Of a DNA stretch of 64,000 nucleotides, positions 39,991-49,648 are shown piece by piece. The DNA is taken from assembly GCA_007123775.1 (NCBI GenBank), contig SLGK01000118.1, positions 1 to 64,000 of the forward strand, in the 5' to 3' direction. The notes beneath the pieces are model-generated. The model ran no database searches. It was not told the DNA's origin and saw only the letters and a program-made list of their open reading frames with translations. Every line of letters starts with the position of its first letter. The first letter of the stretch is position 1. The translations under genes were made by a program, and so were the position numbers. Source of the stretch: Anaerolineae bacterium (GTDB taxonomy: Bacteria > Chloroflexota > Anaerolineae > Promineifilales > Promineifilaceae).

Positions 39991-42900
39991 CTACTCCCCA
40001 ATAACCATCGGCAAGAAGAGCAGGTTGGTGCTGCTGGAGAGCGTCACTTCCTCCCAGACCATATCGTCCAGGGATGAGGTGAAGCGGATGGTGACGGCGT
40101 CGAAACGGCCGTTGCCCACCAGCACGTAGATTTCCACCGAACCCATCTCGCCCGGCCCCAGCGGGCCAACTTCGGCCGCGCTGCTGCTGGTAGCCCAGTC
40201 AGCGTCGCCGATGGTCAGGGTAAAGGTGTCGGTAAAGTTACCCGTGTTTGTCACCTGGACGGTGTAGGTCAGCACCCGGCTGGCCGTGCCCGTCTGGGCT
40301 GCGTCGCCGGAGGTCGTCAGGCCCGGTTCGAGGCCATAGCTGGTGGTGCCAACGGCCGTTAGCGTCAGGTCCGGCTCATTGACCGACTGGGCCATCAGCG
40401 TAAAGCTGTCACTCATCCCGCTCTGGCCATAGGCAGGCAGGTCCACACGTACCGTAATGGTGGTGGTCTGACCGGACGCCATAGCCAGCGGCGAATCGGT
40501 AAGCAGCGTGGTGGGCCAATCATGATCGCTCAGCGACAGATCGTAGCTGTCAGCCAGCCCCAGATTTTCCAGCGTAAAGACATGGTAGACGCTTTCTTCA
40601 GGCATGGCTACCTGGTCGCTGGTCGGCGTCAAATAGGCGTTGTAGGTCGCCGCACAGGACTGCACCCGCACGTCGTCGATGTACCAGCCCTCACGCCCTA
40701 TGATATCATCCGTGCCCAGACGGAAGCGGAAGCGGACCGTCTCCCCAGCGTAGTCGTCGATAGCGACCACCGAGCGCAGCCAGGGCTGCGGGTCGCCGCA
40801 CCAGCCGTCAAAACCGGCGAGCGGATTGTTGTAGCCGGACTGAATCAGGCCGTCATAGGGATCGGTGAGCAGTTTGTCGCCCTCGACGTAATTCCAGGTT
40901 GTGCCGTCATCGGCGGAGATTTCCAGGATAGCCCCATCCCAGCAGCCGCCGGTGGTGCGGCTTTCCATGTGCTGGTAGTTCCAGAACTGGAGCGTCAGGG
41001 GGGATTGGTCGGTGGGCAGCTCAACCGGCGGTGATATCAGCCGCTGGTCGCTGACCGTAGCGAGATTAACGGCGTGGTAAGACCAGTCGCCGCTGTAGGA
41101 CCGCGCCTGAGACAGCGCCCAGGTATTGCCCGAACCGCCGGAGGTCCAGCCGGGCGCACCTGATTCAAAGTCCTCAAAGAAGTGGGTTATAGGGGCCGTG
41201 CCCAGGCCGCAGTCGCCGGGCAGCGACAGGGTGGTGAAGTGGAAAACGGCCGAATTCAGCCCCTCGCCACACGCATTCTCGGCCCGCACCCGCCAGTAGT
41301 AGCGGGTGTTGGTTTGCAGGTCGGTGGGCATCTCGTAGCTGGTGGCGGTCAGGCCGCTGGCCGTATGGACGATGTCGCTAAAGGCGGCATCGCGGGCGAT
41401 TTCTAAGGTATAGCTGCCGCCCTGCACGGCCGTTTCCCAGGTAAAGGTGGGTCGCTGCGGCTGGTTGGTGGCGGCATGGGGCGGCGTGAGCAGATCGGCC
41501 TGGCCCGGCGACTCGGTAAAGAGGTGCAGGCCGATTGGCAGCGTATGGGTGCTGGTGGGGGCTTCACCCGTCACCGTCAGCGTATAGCTGCCCGCCTCGG
41601 CCGCGCCGGTATTGCCGATGGTCAACTGGCTGCTGCCCGGCGGCGTCACCGGATTCTGGCTGAAAACGGCCGTTGTGCCCGCCGGCTCGCCCGTTACGCT
41701 CAAGGTGACGTCATCAGCAAAGCCCAGCATAGAGCCGACCAGAATCTCATAAATGGCGTCATCGGGGACGCACATGGCCAGGCTGGTTGGTTCGGCCGTT
41801 AAGCTAAAGTCGGGGAAGAGGGCGCAGTTATAACAAACCAGGGCGAAATCCTGGTCCACATCGTGGCCGTTGCCGGGGATAGCCTCGGAGTTCAGGTTGG
41901 CGGCCACCACGCGAATGGTGGCGCTGCCGGAGGCAGTGGGGCCGATAAAGACGCCTTCGGTGTTGTTGCGATCATCGGCCGTGCCGCCCGGCACCGACCA
42001 GCCGCCGCTGCCAAACTGGTTGCCCAGATAGGTCTGGCCACCCATTTCAACGACCAGGTCCAGGTCATTGTTCCAGGCGGGCGTACTGCCGCCCAGTCCG
42101 TGACCGGGGGCATCGGTCCAGACCAGCATGATGCGTAACGGCTGCGTGGGATCAACAACGGAAACTTGCTGCACCCATTCCTCACCTGTTTCCAGGAAGA
42201 GGAAGGGATCGTCAAAGTATTGTACTTCCACCTGGGGATCGACGACCGCTTCCAGGTCCATGCGCCCCCAGCCCTGTTTGCTGTCGAAGGGATGGCCCAG
42301 AATGCCGTTGTCGGCATCGCGGAAACCGGCCAGATCGTGGGCCACAGGCAGGAAGGCGGCCTTAATCATGGCCGGGGTGGGGTCTATGCCATACAGGTCG
42401 CGGTAATATTCGACAAAGAGGGCCACCGCGCCGCTAACGTGGGGGGAGGCCATGCTGGTGCCGCAGGAGAGGCCATAACCACTGCCGGTAACGGCCGAAT
42501 CAACGCGGCAGCCGGGGGCGACCATGTGGGGGATTTTACGGCCGTCTAGCGCGGGGCCGTGCGCCGTGTTGGCCGACAGGTCGTTGATGTCCAGGATTTG
42601 CGTCCCGTTAGCGTTTTGCATCTTGGTAGAACCGATGGTGAAGATATTTTTGGCCTCGTCGGGCGAACCTTGAGACGACGTGCCGCCGTTGCCATTCATG
42701 ATGGAAAGGACGTAAGTAAAGGCCTGATTGCCCGGCTCATCCGGGTCGGCATCGCGCACACCGATGTCCACTTGCAGCGTATCGCCGTCGTAGCCCCGCG
42801 GCGTACTGCCCGGTCCCCAACTGTTGCCGGAGAGGATAGCTCCGTTGCGATAAGATTCGGTCATGAGCAGCAGCATTCCGCCAGGCTGGTTGAAGAAGGG

Positions 42901-44061
42901 GCTGTAGACCTGCTCGACCAGGTTGGCACCGGGGGCTACCCCCTGACCGCGTAAGAAGCCGAAGCTGTCGGTCACGCCGGAGGCGCCGTCACCGGCCATG
43001 ATGGCGGCGGTGTGCGTGCCGTGGCTGCTGGCTGTGCCGCTGCACGTGATGCCGGTGCAGGGCAGCATCCGGTTAACCAGGTCGGGATGGCTGGCCTGGA
43101 CGCCGCCATCGACGTTGGCCATAATGACGCCGCTGCCGTCTAGCCCCACGCTGTTCAGCCAGGTGGCGTAGCCGGGGAAGGCCAGGTTGTTGGCGTCGTG
43201 GTTGTTGACGTTGATCTGGTTGCTCATTTCGCCACGCGGCCCGCCGTCTGTGGGCCGGGGCTGGATGGTGTAGACGCCGGGGATGGTCGCGGCCGTTTGC
43301 AGTCGGTCACCGGCAAGCTGCACGCCGACGATTTCCCAGGTGGCGTTGAGGACGGTACGGCCGTATACGCGCCCCATCTGTTCTAGTTGAGCCACGGCCG
43401 TTTCCACATCAGCCCCCCGATACAGCAGCACATCAACCGGTTGTACCTCGGCCGGCAGGTTTTGCCAGCGAGGCAGCACTTTGTAGGCGGGGGCAAAAGG
43501 TCCGGTCCAGCGTACAAACGGCCGGTTCTGCACCTGCGGCCCTACGGCCTCACCCCAGACCACGTAGGTGTAGGGGTGGATGTATTGCACAATTTCCAGG
43601 CCGTGGGCGGTCAGGCTGTCCAGCCAGTCGCCGCGGGTGGGGCCTTGCATCTGGACCAGGTGGAAATCGGGACCGCTGCCGGTCACGGCGTCCCAACCGG
43701 CCGGCAACTGGGGTGGCTCGGCCAGGGGGTCAAAGGTTTGCTCGCCCAGCGTCAGGTGGAAGGGGTTGGCCTGTACTTGATAGTTGGTGGTGGCGTGTTG
43801 GTTGAGAACGGCCGTTGCCAACTCTACCCAGACGAAGGTGCCGTAATCAATCAGATTGACCGGCTGCACCGAACGGCTGAGATTGGCCCATTCATCCGGG
43901 GCAATGCGGATGATGGTGGTATCGGCCGTGCTGTCGGTGGCAACGGCCGTTGGGTTGTGGTTGAAGGAAAATAAAGCTAATGTGAGTACAAGTAAAGCGA
44001 GGATTAAAACTGAGCGACGTGGGCCGTGTGGTCCACGTGGGCCGCGTTGGGGGAACAACAT
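39991..44061 (-). CDS. large S8 family serine peptidase with fibronectin/MAM-like C-terminal modules
   Basis: IMANVDGGVQ, SSHGTHTAAIMAGDG, GTSMASPHVSGAVALF catalytic motifs. Confidence 0.92.
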   Translation of the reverse strand: MLFPQRGPRGPHGPRRSVLILALLVLTLALFSFNHNPTAVATDSTADTTIIRIAPDEWANLSRSVQPVNLIDYGTFVWVELATAVLNQHATTNYQVQANPFHLTLGEQTFDPLAEPPQLPAGWDAVTGSGPDFHLVQMQGPTRGDWLDSLTAHGLEIVQYIHPYTYVVWGEAVGPQVQNRPFVRWTGPFAPAYKVLPRWQNLPAEVQPVDVLLYRGADVETAVAQLEQMGRVYGRTVLNATWEIVGVQLAGDRLQTAATIPGVYTIQPRPTDGGPRGEMSNQINVNNHDANNLAFPGYATWLNSVGLDGSGVIMANVDGGVQASHPDLVNRMLPCTGITCSGTASSHGTHTAAIMAGDGASGVTDSFGFLRGQGVAPGANLVEQVYSPFFNQPGGMLLLMTESYRNGAILSGNSWGPGSTPRGYDGDTLQVDIGVRDADPDEPGNQAFTYVLSIMNGNGGTSSQGSPDEAKNIFTIGSTKMQNANGTQILDINDLSANTAHGPALDGRKIPHMVAPGCRVDSAVTGSGYGLSCGTSMASPHVSGAVALFVEYYRDLYGIDPTPAMIKAAFLPVAHDLAGFRDADNGILGHPFDSKQGWGRMDLEAVVDPQVEVQYFDDPFLFLETGEEWVQQVSVVDPTQPLRIMLVWTDAPGHGLGGSTPAWNNDLDLVVEMGGQTYLGNQFGSGGWSVPGGTADDRNNTEGVFIGPTASGSATIRVVAANLNSEAIPGNGHDVDQDFALVCYNCALFPDFSLTAEPTSLAMCVPDDAIYEILVGSMLGFADDVTLSVTGEPAGTTAVFSQNPVTPPGSSQLTIGNTGAAEAGSYTLTVTGEAPTSTHTLPIGLHLFTESPGQADLLTPPHAATNQPQRPTFTWETAVQGGSYTLEIARDAAFSDIVHTASGLTATSYEMPTDLQTNTRYYWRVRAENACGEGLNSAVFHFTTLSLPGDCGLGTAPITHFFEDFESGAPGWTSGGSGNTWALSQARSYSGDWSYHAVNLATVSDQRLISPPVELPTDQSPLTLQFWNYQHMESRTTGGCWDGAILEISADDGTTWNYVEGDKLLTDPYDGLIQSGYNNPLAGFDGWCGDPQPWLRSVVAIDDYAGETVRFRFRLGTDDIIGREGWYIDDVRVQSCAATYNAYLTPTSDQVAMPEESVYHVFTLENLGLADSYDLSLSDHDWPTTLLTDSPLAMASGQTTTITVRVDLPAYGQSGMSDSFTLMAQSVNEPDLTLTAVGTTSYGLEPGLTTSGDAAQTGTASRVLTYTVQVTNTGNFTDTFTLTIGDADWATSSSAAEVGPLGPGEMGSVEIYVLVGNGRFDAVTIRFTSSLDDMVWEEVTLSSSTNLLFLPMVIGE

Positions 44062-44108
44062 GAAGGGTCTCCTTTCATTCTTTGGGGTAACATAATGTAA
44101 AAACAATA

Positions 44109-45212
44109 TCAGGTCAACGCCTGTTGGTAATCAGGTATAGGCAGGCCAGCAAAGGCCTCCCGAACCGTTTTGTACGGCCTTGTAAACAAACCAGGCCTGT
44201 CACTATGGGTTGGCGTGGGAAAGGCAGGTTTGGCGGCAATATCCTGTCTGGTGCCCAGGAATATCAGCCGTTTCCTTTTTTGTGCATTGCCATAATGGGC
44301 AGAATTTAGAATGGCGTGATCCACCTTATACCCAATGGTTTTGGCTTCCGTAAGAATGTCTGCCAGCAGCTTGCCTTTGGCAATGCCTTTTAGATTTCTT
44401 ACATTCTCCATGACAAAATAAGCCGGGCGAATTTCCTGTACGAAGCGCAAGAACTCGAAAATTAGAGCGCCTCTGGGATCTCTGACGCCTTTTTGCTTAC
44501 CGGCCTGGCTGAAAGATTGGCAGGGTGGCCCGCCATATACTAAGGATATATCTTGGGCTTCGACACCACACGCCGATAAAACTTCAACTGCGTTTAACTG
44601 CGATATATCGTGATTAAAGATTTTGACTTGATGACCAAAATAGCCAGCTAAGGTATCACACCTGTCTTGTTCAACCTCAACACAGCCAATTGTGACAAAA
44701 CGGCCGTTTTCAGATGATCCAGCGCGGTCTAAAGCAATGTCAAAACCACCAGCCCCGCTAAACAAACTCAGGGCCAAAAACTGCTTTTGGGTTGGTTGAT
44801 GCTCTCTAGCAGCTTCCAAGACAGAACGAAAAATAGCCTCCCCCATTTCCACTGGTACAGCATCACCTATTTGTCTTTGTACACTGCTCAGCGTTCCCCT
44901 AAACTCAAGGTCATCAGGAAAGCCTTGTAATCGGGCTGCTTCTCGTGGGGTAATAAAGCGGTCTTCAAAAGGATGGACAAATTTATTAAAAATGTAGCCG
45001 GTAACAGTTAGAGAAGGCTTGTCAGGCTCCAGGCGAATCATCCGTAAGTTTGGCCCCCCTTTTCGATTGGGGTCTTCTTTTACGTAATAACGAAAGCTCT
45101 CATGCCATAATTCTTCTGGCAGGTCCTGCATTTTTTCACCGATACCCAGGGCATTGATTCGTCGTTGCACCGTTTTGCCAACTTGTCTGGGTTGATGGTT
45201 ATATACTTGCAT
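44109..45212 (-). CDS. circularly permuted C5-cytosine DNA methyltransferase
   Basis: Motif order IX (PREAARLQGFPDD) - X (QRQIGDAVPVEMG) - I (LSLFSGAGGFD) - IV (GGPPCQSFSQAG) - VI (FVMENV) - VIII (QKRKRLIFLGTR). Confidence 0.93.
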   Translation of the reverse strand: MQVYNHQPRQVGKTVQRRINALGIGEKMQDLPEELWHESFRYYVKEDPNRKGGPNLRMIRLEPDKPSLTVTGYIFNKFVHPFEDRFITPREAARLQGFPDDLEFRGTLSSVQRQIGDAVPVEMGEAIFRSVLEAAREHQPTQKQFLALSLFSGAGGFDIALDRAGSSENGRFVTIGCVEVEQDRCDTLAGYFGHQVKIFNHDISQLNAVEVLSACGVEAQDISLVYGGPPCQSFSQAGKQKGVRDPRGALIFEFLRFVQEIRPAYFVMENVRNLKGIAKGKLLADILTEAKTIGYKVDHAILNSAHYGNAQKRKRLIFLGTRQDIAAKPAFPTPTHSDRPGLFTRPYKTVREAFAGLPIPDYQQALT

Positions 45213-45226
45213 GAAGTACGTTCCTC

Positions 45227-46474
45227 TTAAAAGTCAAATACCTTATTGATCCACTCGTCCCGTGAAAATGTTTGTGTAATGGCAATTATGCCATCAAACA
45301 GATTGTACAATACTGTGTCAGGTGCCAGATCGGAGGCGATTCTTACTTGTGCTGAAGTGGAGCGCGTCCAGATTATATCTTTCAAAGAGGCCAGGTAATC
45401 CTCGAAGTGTCTAACAGCGTGAATGTTAGACACAACCCCTACCAAAAACTTCAGGTCTTCCACTGGTTTGCCGTCAGAACCTAACTTGATAACCTGGTAG
45501 ATAGCCTTCTTGATGTCATCGGTTCGGTCCATACCCACGCTCGTTTTGCCGTCTGACACAGTTTCGTAACCAGACCCCGTGCGACGAGCAGGCCAACTAT
45601 CCGGACGGGGGCTGGGATGACCACAGGCATTTGTGAGCCAATAGACTGATTCCTGGCTTCTCTGGCCATAGGCTTGTAACGAAGCAGCCCAGAATTCAGC
45701 ATAAGCCGTGAAAAAAGTTGGGTCTTCTATCAATAGTTTTGTCAATCCCCGATAAGCCCACTCTGTATCATGGACATCCTGCCTGATGCCGATGGGGAAG
45801 GTTTTGTCGTGCCAGCTACCGCTTTGGGCATTGTAGGTTGGCACAAAGAGATTCATTTGTGTACCAAAAAGGTATGAAAAATCGGTGACTCTGTGAGATG
45901 CGGCTTGCGTTTCGTTGTCAGTATCAATGATCAGGCTTTGGGAAGCAACGTGTAAGGGTAGGGTGAGCAGCGGTGCTGCTTTAATTTCAGCAAACATAAC
46001 TGTCACTGGCGTCGTCGCTTGATCAACAAAGATTATGTCTATTGGTTCTGACCCTTTTAAGACGGCAACATTCAAGCCCTTCGAGGTGAACAGTTCGCTC
46101 AAAAAATGCGCCAGTAAACGTGAAGTACGACGGCCAATAATACCAGACCCCGGTTTGTTGGCAGCATGAAAATGAAACTGGTTGTCCAGGCCGCATCGTG
46201 GGCAGATATTGGTGTAGGGGTAGTAGAGTGCAGGCGCAGGCTCCGGGCAATAAACCCAGCCGATATGTCCGACAGAACGATAGTATTCAGCAGCAACAAT
46301 CAAGTCAAAAGCAGCGGCCAACAGCGCCCGTTTGGAAACGGCCGTTGTGCCGCCAACCGAATCTACAATGGTCAATAGTTCTCTTATCAATGCTCTTTCG
46401 GCAAGCGTCACCTGAAACGGCTGGGCTGTTTCTACTATCTGAAGAATTGTTTCCCGATTATTTGCTGCGCTCAT
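45227..46474 (-). CDS. candidate type II restriction endonuclease (PD-(D/E)XK-like)
   Basis: EPIDIIFVDQATTPVTVMFAEIKAAP nuclease-like motif; CPRCG Zn-like knuckle; adjacent to C5-MTase. Confidence 0.7.
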   Translation of the reverse strand: MSAANNRETILQIVETAQPFQVTLAERALIRELLTIVDSVGGTTAVSKRALLAAAFDLIVAAEYYRSVGHIGWVYCPEPAPALYYPYTNICPRCGLDNQFHFHAANKPGSGIIGRRTSRLLAHFLSELFTSKGLNVAVLKGSEPIDIIFVDQATTPVTVMFAEIKAAPLLTLPLHVASQSLIIDTDNETQAASHRVTDFSYLFGTQMNLFVPTYNAQSGSWHDKTFPIGIRQDVHDTEWAYRGLTKLLIEDPTFFTAYAEFWAASLQAYGQRSQESVYWLTNACGHPSPRPDSWPARRTGSGYETVSDGKTSVGMDRTDDIKKAIYQVIKLGSDGKPVEDLKFLVGVVSNIHAVRHFEDYLASLKDIIWTRSTSAQVRIASDLAPDTVLYNLFDGIIAITQTFSRDEWINKVFDF

Positions 46475-46478
46475 AGGT

Positions 46479-46943
46479 TTATGACGGGCCGTACTTTTTC
46501 ATTACCTTCTCGCTAACCTCGCCTACATCTTCACCGACGGCGTACAGGTAGCGGCGCGAGGAATCCTCGCTCATATATTTGAACTGCTTGGCGATGGCTT
46601 TGGCCGTTTTGTCTACGCCGTCATCGGCCACGCTGCCTTGCAGCCAGTCGCCGAACGAGCCATGTTCGTCGGCAAGTTCTAGCATGGTGCGGGCATTGTC
46701 TACCACCGCCTTGATCTTGGCCGCGTAGCGAATGATGCGCTCATCCTCGCTGAGGGCCTCGATCTTCTCCTCATTGTAGTCGGCCACGCGGCCGACGTCG
46801 AACTCGTCAAAGGCGGCCAGAAAGCCGTCCCATTTGCCTTCGACGACCTGCCGATTGAGGCCGCCCATAAAAATCACTTTGGTCATCATTTCCAGATAGC
46901 CCGCGTCGTTGTCGGGGCGCTGTCCGGGGGTTACGTGTTTCAT
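46479..46943 (-). CDS. Tag-like (3-methyladenine DNA glycosylase I superfamily) protein
   Basis: YLEMMTKVIFMGGLNRQVVEGKWDGFLAAFDEFDVGRVADYNEEKIEALSEDERIIRYAAKIKAVVDNARTMLEL resembles Tag core; Zn ligands of classical Tag not seen. Confidence 0.65.
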   Translation of the reverse strand: MKHVTPGQRPDNDAGYLEMMTKVIFMGGLNRQVVEGKWDGFLAAFDEFDVGRVADYNEEKIEALSEDERIIRYAAKIKAVVDNARTMLELADEHGSFGDWLQGSVADDGVDKTAKAIAKQFKYMSEDSSRRYLYAVGEDVGEVSEKVMKKYGPS

Positions 46944-46962
46944 TGATTTTTCTCCTTAATTA

Positions 46963-47037
46963 TGTGACGGAGGACCGAGGATGGAAGACGGAGAAGCTGT
47001 TTGTTCTCGGTCCTTCGTCCTTCGTCTTCGGTCCATT
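46963..47037. repeat. heptamer (GACGGAG) inverted tract
   Basis: gacggaggaccgaggatggaagacggag ... ctcggtccttcgtccttcgtcttcggtcc. Confidence 0.8.
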
Positions 47038-47067
47038 TATTATTGTTTTATCACAACTTGCCCATCC

Positions 47068-48195
47068 TTACACCTGCCATTCGTATAGCTGGTAGGTTTG
47101 GTGGGCGGTGGCTCCGGCGGATTGGAGGAGGACAACGGCCGTTTCCCCCTTTCGTAATGGCCCAACTGTCAAAGATTGCCAACCCTGCTGTTGGGCGCTG
47201 TGGAGGGCCTGCTGCCGCAGTTGACGGCCGAATCCCTGCCCGCGGGCTTCGGGTAAAACGGCGGCGAAAGGAATACGGCCGTTTACCACCCTTCGCCCCC
47301 TATTCAACCACCACCAGAGCCGCCAGCCCCAGCTTTTGGCCCCGCCCGCCCGCCGCAGCCGCGCTCCTTCGTCGGGTTGGAGTAAGATAAAGCCAACCGG
47401 TCGGCCTTGAGCCTCAACCAGCCAGCCCGACAAATTTCGCCCCAGCCAGCGCAGCAAAAAGGCGGCCTCAGCCGCGTCCGGCGGGGGCAAGCCAAGACCC
47501 CGGTCACAGGCGGCCGCCAGCAGCGGCCGTAAATCGCCCGCCAGCCGCGCCGGGTCAAACGGCGTCAGATTGGGCGCGGCCACCGGTTCAGCCGGGACGG
47601 GCAGGTGATAGAGCCGCATCTTTTGCCACGGCCGAAACAGATTGGCGGCCAGTTCGGGCAGATAGGGCGGGCTGTAGGGAGTATGCCGCGGCGGTTCGAG
47701 GTGCCAGTGGTCCAGCAGCCAGCCGGACCCCAGGTGGGGGGAGAGGCCGGTGGGCAGCAGCAGACGGTGGCAGCCCCGCTCCCATAGCTGCTCGGTTAGT
47801 TGTTCCAGGAATACGGCCGTTGCCTCTTCATCATTAACCAGGTGCAAATGGGCCAGGTAGCCGGTCCCATCGCGGCGGCGCGGGTCTTGCAGCAGCAGCG
47901 CGGCCACGAGCGGCAGCTCAAACAGCGACGACTGCCCCAACGATTGGGCCAGACCGACCGGTCCGGAGGCGTTTCGCTGAGCCTGAGGTCGCCGGATTCC
48001 CTCCAAGTAAAACCAGCCGGGATTGAGCCGGGCCAGGTGGGGATTGCGTGCTGGCTCCAGCGCCCAGCGCCAGGTGGGGTAATAAGGAGGCGTCCAGCGG
48101 TGGTCGGCCCGATAAAGCTGCCACCATTGCTGGGTAAAGCTGCGCCGGTCCCAGTAGCCGTGGGCCTGGTAGAGGTGATAGTTGAAATAGGGCAT
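47068..48195 (-). CDS. GNAT family N-acetyltransferase
   Basis: AAVLPEARGQGFGRQLRQQALHSAQQQG acetyl-CoA-binding motif. Confidence 0.8.
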   Translation of the reverse strand: MPYFNYHLYQAHGYWDRRSFTQQWWQLYRADHRWTPPYYPTWRWALEPARNPHLARLNPGWFYLEGIRRPQAQRNASGPVGLAQSLGQSSLFELPLVAALLLQDPRRRDGTGYLAHLHLVNDEEATAVFLEQLTEQLWERGCHRLLLPTGLSPHLGSGWLLDHWHLEPPRHTPYSPPYLPELAANLFRPWQKMRLYHLPVPAEPVAAPNLTPFDPARLAGDLRPLLAAACDRGLGLPPPDAAEAAFLLRWLGRNLSGWLVEAQGRPVGFILLQPDEGARLRRAGGAKSWGWRLWWWLNRGRRVVNGRIPFAAVLPEARGQGFGRQLRQQALHSAQQQGWQSLTVGPLRKGETAVVLLQSAGATAHQTYQLYEWQV

Positions 48196-48248
48196 AATGG
48201 CGATGGGTCTGGTATGTAGCGTGTTGACGGTGACGGGATTGCCGCACG

Positions 48249-49055
48249 CTACGCTGCCAGCGTAATCCCGGACTCGGCCAGCCGCTCCTGGACCAGGGCT
48301 AAGAGGCGGGGGCGCATGTCGGCTGCCTGGCCATATTTGGCTTTGGCCAGCAGCGTCAGCTCCGTCTGCTGCCCCATTGTGCCCGTTTCGCTAATGACGT
48401 GCCAGGGTTCGATCAGCGTGGGCAACCGCACCACCGCCTCTTCGGCCAGCTCTTCCAGAATGGCAATAGCCCGGTTGAGGTCGCTGGTGGCCAGTTTGAG
48501 GGTGACACTGGCGTTAGAGAAGTGGCCCCGGCTGAAGTTACGCACCACGCGCACCTCACCGTTGGGTACAATGTACAGTTCGCCGCTGGGGGCACGCAGC
48601 CACATGGTGCGCAGGTTGACCTGCTCGACCACGCCGATTACGCTGAGAATTTCCACCTTGTCGCCCACGTCAAACTGGTCTTCAAGCAGAAAACTGACGC
48701 CGGTGAGGAAATCGCTGATCAACGGCCGTGCCCCTAACCCAAAAGCAGCGCTGAACAAACCGACCATCCAGACCAGGGTGGCCCCGTCGATAAAGAGACT
48801 GAGGGAGAGCAAAACGGCCGTTGTAAACACCACAAAGGTGATGATGCTGGCAAACAGGCTGCGAATGGTTTGCTGCCGTTCGGCTCGCAGCTCCCGGCCC
48901 CGTCTGGTGAGGCTGTTGAGGCGTACCAGGCGGCCGGCAATACGCCAGCGCAGCCTGTGGAGCAGGTAGGCGGCCAGAAAAAAGAGGCTGATGCGCAGCA
49001 GGTAGCTCCACCAGGCATCGGCCGCTAGTAGCGGGAGGATGGTATCGTTGAGCAT
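48249..49055 (-). CDS. MscS-type mechanosensitive channel
   Basis: FGLGARPLISDFLTGVSFLLEDQFDVGDKVEI signature. Confidence 0.92.
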   Translation of the reverse strand: MLNDTILPLLAADAWWSYLLRISLFFLAAYLLHRLRWRIAGRLVRLNSLTRRGRELRAERQQTIRSLFASIITFVVFTTAVLLSLSLFIDGATLVWMVGLFSAAFGLGARPLISDFLTGVSFLLEDQFDVGDKVEILSVIGVVEQVNLRTMWLRAPSGELYIVPNGEVRVVRNFSRGHFSNASVTLKLATSDLNRAIAILEELAEEAVVRLPTLIEPWHVISETGTMGQQTELTLLAKAKYGQAADMRPRLLALVQERLAESGITLAA

Positions 49056-49062
49056 GTAGGTG

Positions 49063-49512
49063 TTACTCTTCCTCCTCTTTGACAACGGCCGTTTTGCCCT
49101 CATACAATCCCACCACCGACGGCCGTACCAGCACAATGATGGTAAACACGCCCAGAACGGTGCCGATAGGGAAAAAGACACAGTTAACGGCGGCCGTGCC
49201 AATGGAAAAGAGTCGCCGTCGCCGATTCTGGATAAAGTAACCGGAAACGGCCGTGGCCAGGGCCAACCCCCAAAAGGATATGATTAGCAACAGCGGCAGC
49301 AGCGTAAACATCAGGCCAAAAATGGTCATCATGACGGCCTCGGCGGCCCCTTCGGCCGCGACGCCGCTCAGAAAGCCGCCAAAGAGCAGCGAAAGGCCGA
49401 CGCCCAGGTGGAAAATGGGCACGCAGCCAAACAGGGCTGTCAAGCCAGCCACAACGTAGTGAAAGATGGTGATCAACTGCAAATATTGACGATCTTGCTC
49501 CGCAACAGACAT
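49063..49512 (-). CDS. hypothetical membrane protein
   Basis: Multiple TM segments; start at MSVAEQDRQYLQL, upstream ORF part is repeat-derived. Confidence 0.65.
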   Translation of the reverse strand: MSVAEQDRQYLQLITIFHYVVAGLTALFGCVPIFHLGVGLSLLFGGFLSGVAAEGAAEAVMMTIFGLMFTLLPLLLIISFWGLALATAVSGYFIQNRRRRLFSIGTAAVNCVFFPIGTVLGVFTIIVLVRPSVVGLYEGKTAVVKEEEE

Positions 49513-49550
49513 AGTTTTCCTCTTAGCCCAACGGTTTTGTGAAAAGTGGC

Positions 49551-49618
49551 TGGTAAACAATTGACAGTTGCTAATTGACAGTTGACAATTAGCAAGTGCC
49601 AATTAGCAATTGGCGCTT
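49551..49618. repeat. heptamer (TTGACAG/TTAGCAA) tract
   Basis: acaattgacagttgctaattgacagttgacaattagcaagtgccaattagcaattggc. Confidence 0.75.
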
Positions 49619-49648
49619 ATTTTCCCATTCACAACCAAGGAGATTGTT

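Noticed and set aside
39991-44061. S8 protease as part of the adjacent restriction-modification cassette
   Set aside because: Secreted protein with signal peptide and extracellular modules; adjacency is probably incidental.
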